A stretch of DNA of 19,180 bases, taken from positions 1 through 19,180 of the forward strand of contig CABQIM010000030.1 in the NCBI GenBank assembly GCA_902464375.1, in the 5' to 3' direction. Shown here one piece after another: positions 6,322 to 13,599 of the stretch (position 1 is the stretch's first letter; every line of letters begins with the position of its first letter). A model generated the notes under the pieces. It was not told the DNA's origin. It saw only the letters and a program-made list of their open reading frames with translations, and did no database searches. The position numbers and the translations under genes were made by a program. The stretch is from an uncultured bacterium (GTDB lineage: Bacteria; Cyanobacteriota; Vampirovibrionia; Gastranaerophilales; Gastranaerophilaceae).

Positions 6322-6352
6322 TTGAACGGACATTTAATATTTATGTTAAAAT
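6322..6352 (+). promoter_or_regulatory. Candidate promoter/operator of the HEPN-MNT pair
   Basis: TTGAAC (6322-6327) is followed after 19 nt by TAAAAT (6347-6352). A loose inverted repeat overlaps it: tgaac/gttca (6323-6327 and 6353-6357) with catttaa/ttaaaatg inside. Such an arrangement would suit autorepression, common for toxin-antitoxin modules. The spacing is 1-2 nt longer than ideal. An aggag Shine-Dalgarno site (6374-6378) follows. Confidence 0.35.
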
Positions 6353-6385
6353 GTTCATAAATTATTTATTATAGGAGTAGACAGA

Positions 6386-6802
6386 ATGTCTGATATCAAT
6401 ACCGAATACTTGCAAAAATGTATAGCGACACTAAAAAAATCATATGAGATGTTATTACAAACGCAAGACGGAACTATTGATTATGAATTGTACCGCAACT
6501 CATTGGTTAAAGGTTTTGAGATGACGTTGGAGCAAAGTGGAAAGTTGTTAAAAAAGCTTTTAAATCCTTATTTTGCATCCAAAAGAGCGGTTGATATGTT
6601 GTCGTTTAAAGACCTTTTTAGGCAAGCACACAAACATTCTTTGCTTACAGAAGAAGAAACAAAGAGATGGATGAAATATCGTGATAACAGAAATAGTACT
6701 GCACACGATTACGGGCAGGCTTTTGCAGAAGAAACATTAACATTGGTAAAAGATTTCTTGGTTGATGTAGAAAATTTTAGGAAAGTTATTGAAAATGCTT
6801 AG
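6386..6802 (+). CDS. HEPN-domain toxin (HI0074-type nucleotidyltransferase substrate-binding protein)
   Basis: 138 aa, all-helical in appearance. The HEPN RNase motif R-x4-H-x-Y is exact: R102-NSTA-H107-D-Y109. In the characterised HepT/MntA system this motif provides the ribonuclease site, and its Tyr is AMPylated by the MNT partner, which neutralises the toxin. The upstream part, with 'YELYRNSLVKGFEMTLEQSGKLLKKLL' (33-59), fits the HI0074 subfamily. The partner nucleotidyltransferase overlaps its 3' end by 8 nt. Activity as a toxin is inferred from motif and gene pairing; older annotation calls this family substrate-binding. Confidence 0.9.
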   Translation: MSDINTEYLQKCIATLKKSYEMLLQTQDGTIDYELYRNSLVKGFEMTLEQSGKLLKKLLNPYFASKRAVDMLSFKDLFRQAHKHSLLTEEETKRWMKYRDNRNSTAHDYGQAFAEETLTLVKDFLVDVENFRKVIENA

Positions 6803-7088
6803 CATTAAAGAAGAATATTTGAAAGAATTAAAAGATATTTTCAATAATTATTGCCCCAATGCCGAAATTTGGGCTTATGGTAGCCGAATTAAAAATGATT
6901 GCCATTCCGGTAGTGATTTGGATTTGGTTGTAAAAAATTTTAATGATGATACCAAAAACATTATAGAATTACGGACATTACTTAATAATAGTGATATTCC
7001 ATTTTTGATTGATATTAATGAGTTTGACAAACTACCTTCTTATTTTCAAGAAGAAATTAAAAAAGAATACATCAAAATTTTTAATTAA
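6795..7088 (+). CDS. MNT-family minimal nucleotidyltransferase antitoxin
   Basis: 97 aa from ATG 6795; an in-frame TTG two codons upstream (6789) is possible but less likely. The polymerase-beta-fold signature GS-x10-D-x-D is complete: GSR at 29-31 and the SDLDLVV segment at 40-46 (numbered from this ATG). In known HepT-MntA pairs this enzyme transfers AMP to the HEPN toxin. The start lies inside the end of the HEPN gene (8-nt overlap), so the pair is translationally coupled, toxin first, the common order in this family. The 3' end overlaps by 4 nt, tail-to-tail, the stop of the opposite-strand membrane-protein gene. Confidence 0.9.
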   Translation: MLSIKEEYLKELKDIFNNYCPNAEIWAYGSRIKNDCHSGSDLDLVVKNFNDDTKNIIELRTLLNNSDIPFLIDINEFDKLPSYFQEEIKKEYIKIFN

Positions 7089-7702
7089 TTCAACAATAAA
7101 AACATTTCATTATAAAAGCGTAAGAAGAAAATTATTAAAACCAAAAGGATTATTAAGAAAATTGCTTGCGGTGATTTCCAATCAAAATACTCATGAGTGT
7201 GGAATACTCTGTTTTGGTAAGTTTCAATAAAATGGATTAGATAAATTATATTGAAAAATACTAAGTAACAAGGATTAAACGCAACATCCACATTGTACAT
7301 TTGAGAAGTGTATTTTTGTATTATTCTCAATACTCTATAAGTTAGAGCCACATAGATTATGCATTGCAAAATTGAAAATAGAATTAAAAACGCTGCATGT
7401 TTAAAGAAGAAAAACAGATAAAAGCCGCCATTAATTGCAAGTAAAAGAAATAACCAATTAAGTTTTATTGTATCTTTTTTGTTATCTTCTACCAAATTAT
7501 TTATGGCTTTTCCATTAATAAAAAACCAAATTGTAGAAAAGAAACCAATGGTTAAAATATCAATTACTAAAAACGGAGCAAGTTCTTTAAATTTTATATT
7601 AGGTAATTCCGGTTCTTTGAACAATGCATCACAATTTTCACATTTTATTGCATCTCTATCTATCAAATTACCGCAAAACGGACAATTAATCTGTTCAGTC
7701 AT
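7085..7702 (-). CDS. Zinc-ribbon membrane protein, DUF4234-like
   Basis: 205 aa. The N-terminus is a zinc ribbon: C7-x2-C10 and C21-x2-C24. It is followed by about five hydrophobic segments (near 42-62, 82-99, 103-121, 145-160 and 178-195), so the protein sits in the inner membrane. The 'LVIDILTIGFFSTIWFFINGKAINNL' stretch resembles DUF4234 proteins, whose function is unknown. Isolated by strand from the toxin-antitoxin pair, it is convergent with it and lies 52 nt downstream of nth on the same strand, so it may be read through from the speB-nth transcript. Codon use is very AT-rich, like the toxin-antitoxin pair beside it. Confidence 0.75.
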   Translation of the reverse strand: MTEQINCPFCGNLIDRDAIKCENCDALFKEPELPNIKFKELAPFLVIDILTIGFFSTIWFFINGKAINNLVEDNKKDTIKLNWLFLLLAINGGFYLFFFFKHAAFLILFSILQCIIYVALTYRVLRIIQKYTSQMYNVDVAFNPCYLVFFNIIYLIHFIETYQNRVFHTHEYFDWKSPQAIFLIILLVLIIFFLRFYNEMFLLLN

Positions 7703-7754
7703 TACGAACTCACTCTTTCTTTTAAACGCTCATCAATGTGACTATTATAACATA

Positions 7755-8378
7755 TCATAATATTTTTGCACAGTAGTCAGTAATCGGACATTCAGAACAC
7801 TTGGGCTTAGTTGGTTTACAAACATTTTGCCCATGCGTAACCATAAGAGTATTAATATCAATCCAGTATTTTTGTGGTAATTTTTCTCTTAAGGCAAATT
7901 CTGTTTCTTCCGGATTTTTTGTACAAACATAACCTAATCGGTTGAAAATTCTATGTACGTGTACATCCACACATATTGCCGGTTTATTAAAGCCTTGCGA
8001 TAACACAAGATTAGCAGTCTTTCTGCCTACACCGTTAAATTCAACCAATTCCTCAATTGTATCAGGAACTTTACCATCCAATTCTTCATCAATTTGTCGT
8101 GACAATTCTATTATCTGTTTTGCCTTGTTTTCATAAAATCCCACCGGATAAATTGCTTTTGCTAAATCTTCAACCTTAACATTTTTCATCTCTTTGGGAG
8201 TCTTGGCTAATTCCAGCATTCGAAGAGTTGCCGGATAAGTAGTCCTATCATTCGTTCTCAAGCTCAAAATACAAGCAATCAGCACCAAATATGGACTATT
8301 AAAAGAATCCATCAGCTTTACAAATTCACTTTGCGGTTGTTTCGCTGCTTTAAGAGTTGATACAATTTCATCAATCAT
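7755..8378 (-). CDS. nth: Endonuclease III (DNA glycosylase/AP lyase)
   Basis: 207 aa, normal length. It removes oxidised pyrimidines and cleaves the abasic site in base-excision repair. The helix-hairpin-helix is 'VEFNGVGRKTANLVLS' (112-127) with the catalytic lysine K120; the catalytic aspartate is D138 in VDVHVHRI. The C-terminal [4Fe-4S] cluster ligands are C187-x6-C194-x2-C197-x5-C203. The active-site helix reads LSLRTND rather than the enterobacterial LSAQATD, a variant also seen in archaeal and thermophile enzymes. The start codon is 9 nt after the agmatinase stop, with only a weak aggt as ribosome site, so translational coupling to speB is likely. Confidence 0.96.
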   Translation of the reverse strand: MIDEIVSTLKAAKQPQSEFVKLMDSFNSPYLVLIACILSLRTNDRTTYPATLRMLELAKTPKEMKNVKVEDLAKAIYPVGFYENKAKQIIELSRQIDEELDGKVPDTIEELVEFNGVGRKTANLVLSQGFNKPAICVDVHVHRIFNRLGYVCTKNPEETEFALREKLPQKYWIDINTLMVTHGQNVCKPTKPKCSECPITDYCAKIL

Positions 8379-8387
8379 AATTATAAC

Positions 8388-9224
8388 CTACATTGCCATC
8401 AATAATTCTCTGATAACTTTTGTAGCTACTGCAGTAGAAGCACCGCTTGCATCATAATCCGGTGCAAGTTCTACAACATCTGCACCAATAATATTGAAGT
8501 TTGATAAATATTTAAACCAATCAACAAGCTGATTGAAGTTCAATCCGCCGACTTCCGGTGTTCCTGTCCCTGGCATAATAGAAGTATCCAATACATCTAA
8601 ATCAACTGTAACAAAAATGTTTTTGTTTTTGAAACAATCCAATTCAGAGTGTTCATGAATCAATGTTCCATATTTTTTCATCAGTTCAAATTCTTCTTTC
8701 ATGCCGGAGCGGATACCAATTTGTTTTAGATTTTCAAATCCAACTATTTCAGCAGAATGTCTTATGACAGCAGAATGTGACAAAGGTTCGCCCAAATATT
8801 CTTCTCTTAAATCAGTATGTGCGTCAAAGTGGACAATCGCTAGATTATCTACGAATTTTGAAACCGCTTGAATTTCCGGTAATGTTACCAGGTGTTCACC
8901 ACCAATACCAAAAACTCTTTTACCGTCACGATAAATTTCTTCTACGTTATTTTTAATCACTTCAAGAGATTTTTCTGTGTTTCCAAGTGGAAATTCTAAA
9001 TCACCTGCATCGTGGAAATTACAATCTTCCAAATGCTTATCAAAATATGGAGAGTATTCTTCCAAGCCCCAACTTGCCAATCTAATTTGCTCAGGCGCAA
9101 AACGTGACCCTGGGCGATATGAAACAGTACCGTCAAAAGGCATTCCAAGCATTACAATATTTGAAGTTTTATAGTCTTCATTTTGTCCCATCCAATTTCT
9201 ATCTAAAAACGGTCCTGTTAACAT
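8388..9224 (-). CDS. speB: Agmatinase / ureohydrolase family enzyme
   Basis: 278 aa. Agmatinase hydrolyses agmatine to putrescine and urea. All binuclear manganese ligands of the arginase fold are present: H111 (GGEHLVTLP), D134, H136 and D138 (FDAHTD), and D208 and D210 (TVDLDVLD). The SHSAVIRH segment (149-156) and the 'PGTGTPEVGG' loop (218-227) favour agmatinase over arginase, though formimidoglutamase and related ureohydrolases are not ruled out. An excellent Shine-Dalgarno site (aaaaaggag) precedes the ATG. It heads a two-gene unit with nth; no arginine decarboxylase gene is in this window. Confidence 0.9.
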   Translation of the reverse strand: MLTGPFLDRNWMGQNEDYKTSNIVMLGMPFDGTVSYRPGSRFAPEQIRLASWGLEEYSPYFDKHLEDCNFHDAGDLEFPLGNTEKSLEVIKNNVEEIYRDGKRVFGIGGEHLVTLPEIQAVSKFVDNLAIVHFDAHTDLREEYLGEPLSHSAVIRHSAEIVGFENLKQIGIRSGMKEEFELMKKYGTLIHEHSELDCFKNKNIFVTVDLDVLDTSIMPGTGTPEVGGLNFNQLVDWFKYLSNFNIIGADVVELAPDYDASGASTAVATKVIRELLMAM

Positions 9225-9256
9225 AATTTTCTCCTTTTTTTAATATTATTAAAATT

Positions 9257-9262
9257 ATTATA
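9257..9262 (-). promoter_or_regulatory. Candidate -10 element of speB
   Basis: On the minus strand TATAAT is followed 32 nt later by the speB ATG. No good -35 hexamer lies 16-18 nt upstream (only T-rich sequence), so this is a weak prediction. The 161-nt divergent spacer 9225-9385 has nothing else besides the opposite-facing promoter. Confidence 0.35.
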
Positions 9263-9313
9263 TCTCAAAAGTTTGCAGGAAAAATCAGGATTTTCTTATA
9301 AACTCTTTCTACC

Positions 9314-9341
9314 TTGATTTTGAGTAGTTAAAGAGTATAAT
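9314..9341 (+). promoter_or_regulatory. Candidate sigma-70 promoter of the methyltransferase-gatB cluster
   Basis: TTGATT (9314-9319) is followed after 16 nt by a consensus TATAAT (9336-9341). Transcription would start near 9348, leaving a leader of about 38 nt before the TTG start at 9386. Confidence 0.5.
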
Positions 9342-9385
9342 CAATACCATATATAACTCTTTATAAACAATGAAATGAGGGCTTT

Positions 9386-10072
9386 TTGGGAGAGAAATAT
9401 AACGGAAGTGATGTGCTTGATTTAATGCAATCTGCGAAACGGTATAACAATTACCTTGCAAGTTTGTGTGAAGAGCTTGTCAAAGCTAAGAATACAAAAA
9501 TTGTTGATTTTGGTGCCGGAATAGGTACTATTTCAGAAATCATTGCTCAAAAAGGTTTTAATATAGAATGCATAGAATTGGATGACGAACAACGCCAAGT
9601 TATACAAAATAAAGGGCTGCAAGCGCACGAAGATTTAACATATTTAGATGATGGCTCTGTAGATATGTTTATTTCGTTTAATGTTTTTGAGCATATAAAA
9701 GATGACAAAGAGCAGATGAAAATTATTTACAACAAGCTTAAACAAGGCGGGAAATTTCTCTTTTTTGTACCGGCGTTTTCTTGTCTATATTCATCTTTTG
9801 ACAAACGTTTAGGACACTGTAGAAGATACGATTTATCAATCGCCCAAAATCTTGTAGAAGATTGCGGATTCACGATAAATAACTACAAATACTTTGATAG
9901 TCTTGGTTTTTGTTTAGCGCTTGTTTACAAAATTTTTAATCGAAACGGACAAATTTCAAAATATTCAATCAATATGTATGACAAAATTATATTCCCTCTA
10001 ACTTTAATTTTTGACAAAATTTTTAATAAGTATTTTGGCAAAAATATTGTAATGGTTTTATCGAAGGATTAG
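9386..10072 (+). CDS. Class I SAM-dependent methyltransferase
   Basis: 228 aa. Motif I is IVDFGAGIGTISEIIA (38-53), with the acidic end of strand 2 in IECIELDDEQ; motif IV region is VDMFISFNVFEHIKDDKEQM and the post-motif is KLKQGGKFLFFVPAFSCLYSSFD, all typical of the Methyltransf_11/23 group. The substrate is unknown. The start is TTG with a gaggg ribosome site; an upstream ATG at 9371 meets a stop at once, so it is excluded. Its C-terminal part is hydrophobic and may touch the membrane. The gene is followed after 3 nt by a polytopic glycosyltransferase, so both probably work on the same surface glycan or lipid-linked sugar; that is inference. Confidence 0.88.
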   Translation: MGEKYNGSDVLDLMQSAKRYNNYLASLCEELVKAKNTKIVDFGAGIGTISEIIAQKGFNIECIELDDEQRQVIQNKGLQAHEDLTYLDDGSVDMFISFNVFEHIKDDKEQMKIIYNKLKQGGKFLFFVPAFSCLYSSFDKRLGHCRRYDLSIAQNLVEDCGFTINNYKYFDSLGFCLALVYKIFNRNGQISKYSINMYDKIIFPLTLIFDKIFNKYFGKNIVMVLSKD

Positions 10073-10075
10073 TTT

Positions 10076-11542
10076 ATGCTAAAAAAAATTGCAAATAAAA
10101 ATGGAATTTATTATGTTTTATTATGTTTAACCTTTTCATTGGGCATTTTTTTGAGAACCAAATTATTTTTAGCAAAAGGAGTTTTTGAAGATGATGAGTG
10201 CCGTCTTGCGCTATCTTTACTGGAAATTCATCATTTTAAAGATTTCTTTTTACCATTATCCGACGCACAATCTGCTCCGCCATTTTTTACTTTATTATCA
10301 TTTGGAATAACTAAAATTTTTGGTTATCAAGAACTTGCGCTAAAAACTATTCCATATCTTGCCGGTCTTGGTTCAATCTTTTTATTTTATAAACTTTGCA
10401 AAAACTATCTTCAAAACAAATGGGTAATGCTGTTTGGTTGTTTTATTTTTTCTATTAATGAAACATTAATCTCATTTGCAACAACATTTAAACAGTATTC
10501 GACAGACATATTGGTATCTTTACTTTGCTTGCTTATTTTGCCAAAACTCAAACTTGAAAAGCTCAGCAAAAAACAATTGTTTTTACTGATTACCGCATTA
10601 GCTTTACTTCCGCTATTTTCAATTCCATCAGTATTTTTTATAGGAACCTTTTTTGCTTTAAATATATATGCAAATATAAAAAACAAAATCTCTTTTAAGA
10701 GAATTTTAGCTTGTATAATACCGTTTTGTATAGTCTTAGGTCTCTTTTATTATTTTGATTTAAAGCAATCATCAATAAATATGAATGCAGTTTTTCCTGA
10801 ATACTGGAACGATGGATTCTGGAATTTTTCGCTTAAGGAACTTATAAGACTTCTCGTTTTGAATTTTAAATTCTATTTTTTTCCTAATTCCTTAACATTA
10901 GCTACAACTATTTTATTTTTCACCGGAATTTGGTCTTATGCTCAAAAGAAAAATATACAAGGCTTCTTTTTAATCTGTATGTTTATTTTTGTTCTTGCTG
11001 CAGCACTTTTTAAAATTTATCCGTTTGCAAACAGAGTCGGACTTTATTTCCTGCCGGTAGTTTTGTTATTAACTTTAAGACCTTTAGAGATTCGTAATAA
11101 AATAGTTTTACCGCTTGCGATTATATTAACTTTAATGAACTATTACAGCTATAATCTTGCATACTTAAAAAATATTGCATCATCAGAGCATTTTGTTAAA
11201 TATTCTCCGGATAAATTAATAAAAGTTATTAAAGAAAATTATAATCCTCAAAAAGATATAATTCTTGTAAATAATGCGTCTGCTGCCAGTTATTTATTTT
11301 ATTCCGGCAAAAATAATTTTTTCTCGGAGAATGTTTATGAGATGCTTGTTCGCAAAAATGAAGAGGATAAGGCTATTAATTATTTAAACTCATTAGAAAA
11401 CGGGCATGGCTATTGGATATATATGGTAAAAGATTATGCAAAAGCACAAATTTTTCCTTTAGTATTAGGTTGGGCTAAAACTGAAAAAGTTAAACAATAC
11501 TACAAAGAGGGTGAATCATACCTTTTGTATATAGAAAGATAG
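10076..11542 (+). CDS. Polytopic membrane glycosyltransferase, GT-C (PMT/ArnT-like) family
   Basis: 488 aa with about ten hydrophobic segments (first near 12-29, then many between 90 and 380). The first periplasmic loop carries the GT-C signature, an acidic cluster FEDDECRLAL (D39, D40, E41), followed by PLSDAQSAPPFFTLL. An FKQYSTD segment (138-144) resembles the ligand-binding stretch of this fold. Members use polyprenyl-phosphate sugars to modify lipids, glycans or proteins on the periplasmic face; the acceptor here is unknown. The C-terminal soluble part is about 390-488. It starts 3 nt after the methyltransferase stop and probably shares its transcript. Confidence 0.83.
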   Translation: MLKKIANKNGIYYVLLCLTFSLGIFLRTKLFLAKGVFEDDECRLALSLLEIHHFKDFFLPLSDAQSAPPFFTLLSFGITKIFGYQELALKTIPYLAGLGSIFLFYKLCKNYLQNKWVMLFGCFIFSINETLISFATTFKQYSTDILVSLLCLLILPKLKLEKLSKKQLFLLITALALLPLFSIPSVFFIGTFFALNIYANIKNKISFKRILACIIPFCIVLGLFYYFDLKQSSINMNAVFPEYWNDGFWNFSLKELIRLLVLNFKFYFFPNSLTLATTILFFTGIWSYAQKKNIQGFFLICMFIFVLAAALFKIYPFANRVGLYFLPVVLLLTLRPLEIRNKIVLPLAIILTLMNYYSYNLAYLKNIASSEHFVKYSPDKLIKVIKENYNPQKDIILVNNASAASYLFYSGKNNFFSENVYEMLVRKNEEDKAINYLNSLENGHGYWIYMVKDYAKAQIFPLVLGWAKTEKVKQYYKEGESYLLYIER

Positions 11543-11558
11543 ATGTTAGAATAAATTT

Positions 11559-11909
11559 ATGACGAATATATCAATCGGTAAAAATGGCGAAGAAATCGCA
11601 CGCAAATATTTGGAAAAACATGGTTTCAAAATAATTGAAACAAATAAACGTTTTTCAAAAACTTGCGAAATTGATATTGTGGCTGAAGAAAAAGGGACTT
11701 TAGTTTTTGTAGAAGTTAAGACAAGAAAAACCAATATTTGCGGTTCGCCACTCGGTGCAATAACAAAAGAAAAATACAAGCATATGAAACAAGGTGCGTT
11801 TTTGTATTTGCAAGAGAATAAGGGATACAAAAAATTTCGCATTGATGCAATTTCTATTATTTTACGACCGGAATTAAAGATTGAACATTTGAAAAACGTA
11901 TCTTTATGA
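11559..11909 (+). CDS. yraN: YraN/UPF0102 family endonuclease-like protein
   Basis: 116 aa, normal length. The family has a restriction-endonuclease-like (PD-(D/E)XK) fold with no settled role. Core pieces are seen: GEEIARKYLEKHGFKIIETN (10-29), then CEIDIVAEEKGTLVFVEVKTR with D39, E52 and K54 forming the (E)D...ExK active site. The usual GEID is CEID here. The last helix, KYKHMKQGAFLYL, is family-like too. No good ribosome site is seen before the ATG. It lies 16 nt after the glycosyltransferase and 33 nt before gatB, in one direction, so one transcript is likely. Confidence 0.9.
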   Translation: MTNISIGKNGEEIARKYLEKHGFKIIETNKRFSKTCEIDIVAEEKGTLVFVEVKTRKTNICGSPLGAITKEKYKHMKQGAFLYLQENKGYKKFRIDAISIILRPELKIEHLKNVSL

Positions 11910-11942
11910 TAAAATTATTTTATATAGTGAGGATAAAAAATT

Positions 11943-13391
11943 ATGACAGATTTAAGAGATAAGTATGAAGTTGTAATTGGGTTGGAAGTTCACGCACAGC
12001 TCAAAACAAAATCAAAAATATTTGCACCGGATTCAACAGAATTTGGTAACGAGCAAAATAGCCAAATCAGCCCTATTACTTTGGGTATGCCAGGGGTTTT
12101 GCCTGTTCTTAATAAAGAATGCGTAAATATGGGTATCTTGCTTGGTTTAGCTTTGCATTGCGATATTCCATCAAGATGTAAATTCGATAGAAAACAATAC
12201 TTCTATCCTGACCTTCCAAAAGGATATCAAATTTCACAATATGATGAGCCAATTTGCGTAAATGGTTATATTGATGTAAAAGGTAAAAGAATCGGTATTA
12301 CAAGAGCACACTTGGAAGAAGATGCCGGCAAACTTGTTCACGTAGGTGCAGCAGGTATTAATGGCGCAACATATTCTCTAGTTGACTTAAACAGAGCCGG
12401 AACTCCACTTTTGGAAATCGTTTCAGAACCTGATATGAGATCTAGTGAAGAAGCTAGAAACTACATGGAAGAGCTTCGTGATATCGTTAGATACTTAGGT
12501 GTTTGTGATGGTAACTTAGAAGAAGGTTCTATGAGATGTGATGCTAACATTTCAATTATGCCTAAAGGCTCTAAAGAATTTGGCACAAGAGCTGAAATCA
12601 AGAACGTAAACAGTTTTTCTGCTTTGCAAAGAGCTATTGAATATGAAATCGACAGACAAATCGAAATCGTAGAAGATGGCGGACAAGTTGTTCAAGAAAC
12701 AAGACTTTGGGATGATGGCTTGAAAGAAACTCGCTCTATGAGAGGCAAAGAGGACGCACACGATTACAGATACTTCCCAGAACCTGATTTAATGCCGCTT
12801 GAAATTTCAAGAGAATGGGTAGAAGAAATCAGAGCAAAAATGCCTGAATTACCTGAAGCAAAACGTCAAAGATATATGAGCATTGGTTTGAGCGAATATG
12901 ATGCTTGCGTTATCGTTGAACAAATGCCTTTAGCATTATTCTTTGATAAAGTTTTGGAATTAGGCGCTAATGCAAAAATCGCTGTAAACTTTATCATGGG
13001 CGAAATTGCAGCTTACTTGAAAGAAAACAAAGTAGAAATTACTGAAACAAAATTAACTCCTGAAAATCTTGCTGAATTGATTAACTTGATTGAAAAGGGA
13101 ACAATTTCTAACAACATCGGTAAACAAATTCTTGTAGAAGATATGATTAAAAATGGTGATAAGGCATCAGCTATCGTTGAAAAGAAAGGCTTGAGCCAAA
13201 TTTCTGATGAAGGCGCTATCAAAGCTATTGTTGAAAAAATTGTATTAGCTCACCCTAAAGAAATTGAAGCTTACAAGAACGGTAAAACAAACTTATTAGG
13301 CTTCTTTGTTGGTCAAGTTATGAAAGAAACAAAAGGAAGAGCTAACCCTAAAACTGTTAACGAACTTGTTAGACAGATTTTGGAAGCTTAA
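11943..13391 (+). CDS. gatB: Aspartyl/glutamyl-tRNA amidotransferase subunit B
   Basis: 482 aa, full length. GatB is the tRNA-binding, ATP-dependent kinase subunit of GatCAB, which converts Glu-tRNA(Gln) (and Asp-tRNA(Asn)) to the amide. The N-terminal VIGLEVHAQLKTKSKIF (11-27), the signature RKQYFYPDLPKGYQISQYD (83-101), and the EGSMRCDANIS and 'RYFPEPDL' segments are all present; the C-terminal third is the YqeY-like tail domain (about 330-482). gaggat lies about 10 nt before the ATG. gatA and gatC are not in this window, so the subunits are dispersed. The codon use is more biased than in the upstream genes, in keeping with high expression. A strong terminator follows. Confidence 0.98.
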   Translation: MTDLRDKYEVVIGLEVHAQLKTKSKIFAPDSTEFGNEQNSQISPITLGMPGVLPVLNKECVNMGILLGLALHCDIPSRCKFDRKQYFYPDLPKGYQISQYDEPICVNGYIDVKGKRIGITRAHLEEDAGKLVHVGAAGINGATYSLVDLNRAGTPLLEIVSEPDMRSSEEARNYMEELRDIVRYLGVCDGNLEEGSMRCDANISIMPKGSKEFGTRAEIKNVNSFSALQRAIEYEIDRQIEIVEDGGQVVQETRLWDDGLKETRSMRGKEDAHDYRYFPEPDLMPLEISREWVEEIRAKMPELPEAKRQRYMSIGLSEYDACVIVEQMPLALFFDKVLELGANAKIAVNFIMGEIAAYLKENKVEITETKLTPENLAELINLIEKGTISNNIGKQILVEDMIKNGDKASAIVEKKGLSQISDEGAIKAIVEKIVLAHPKEIEAYKNGKTNLLGFFVGQVMKETKGRANPKTVNELVRQILEA

Positions 13392-13408
13392 ATAATTTTT
13401 ATAAAACG

Positions 13409-13448
13409 AAAACTCAGGAAAATCTTGCAAGATTTTCCTGAGTTTTTT
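13409..13448. terminator. Strong Rho-independent terminator, probably bidirectional
   Basis: A perfect 38-nt palindrome (13409-13446) forms a long stem with arms such as ACTCAGGAAAATC/GATTTTCCTGAGT around TTGCAA, followed by a six-T run (13443-13448). It closes the gatB transcript. On the minus strand the stem is followed by TTTTCGTTTT, so it can also stop transcripts arriving from the convergent oxidoreductase gene. Confidence 0.92.
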
Positions 13449-13471
13449 ATTAAATCAAATATGAAACATCA

Positions 13472-13540
13472 CCCTCTCCTCGGGGGAGGGAAGAATTTCT
13501 TAGAGAACGTTAGTGAACTTAGAAATTCGGGTGGGGGCTA
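13472..13540. repeat. Intergenic hairpin repeat, diverged copy 3
   Basis: It begins CCCTCTCCtcgggGGAGGG and ends cgggtgggggcta, as copy 1 does at its two ends. Between lies a different middle with an inverted repeat: gaatttct (13493-13500) pairs with agaaattc (13521-13528) around an agaacgttagtgaac core. TTTCTAAG at 13542-13549 can also pair with CTTAGAAA at 13518-13525. It lies between the gatB terminator and the convergent oxidoreductase, where an insertion is harmless. Confidence 0.6.
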
Positions 13541-13599
13541 GTTTCTAAGGAAGGCTGCAATCGTAAACGAGCAATAAGTTACTAATGCACCTTTAATAT

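Noticed and set aside
7479..7760. 93-aa plus-strand ORF
   Set aside because: Antisense to the zinc-ribbon membrane protein, whose Cys pairs and membrane helices support the minus strand.
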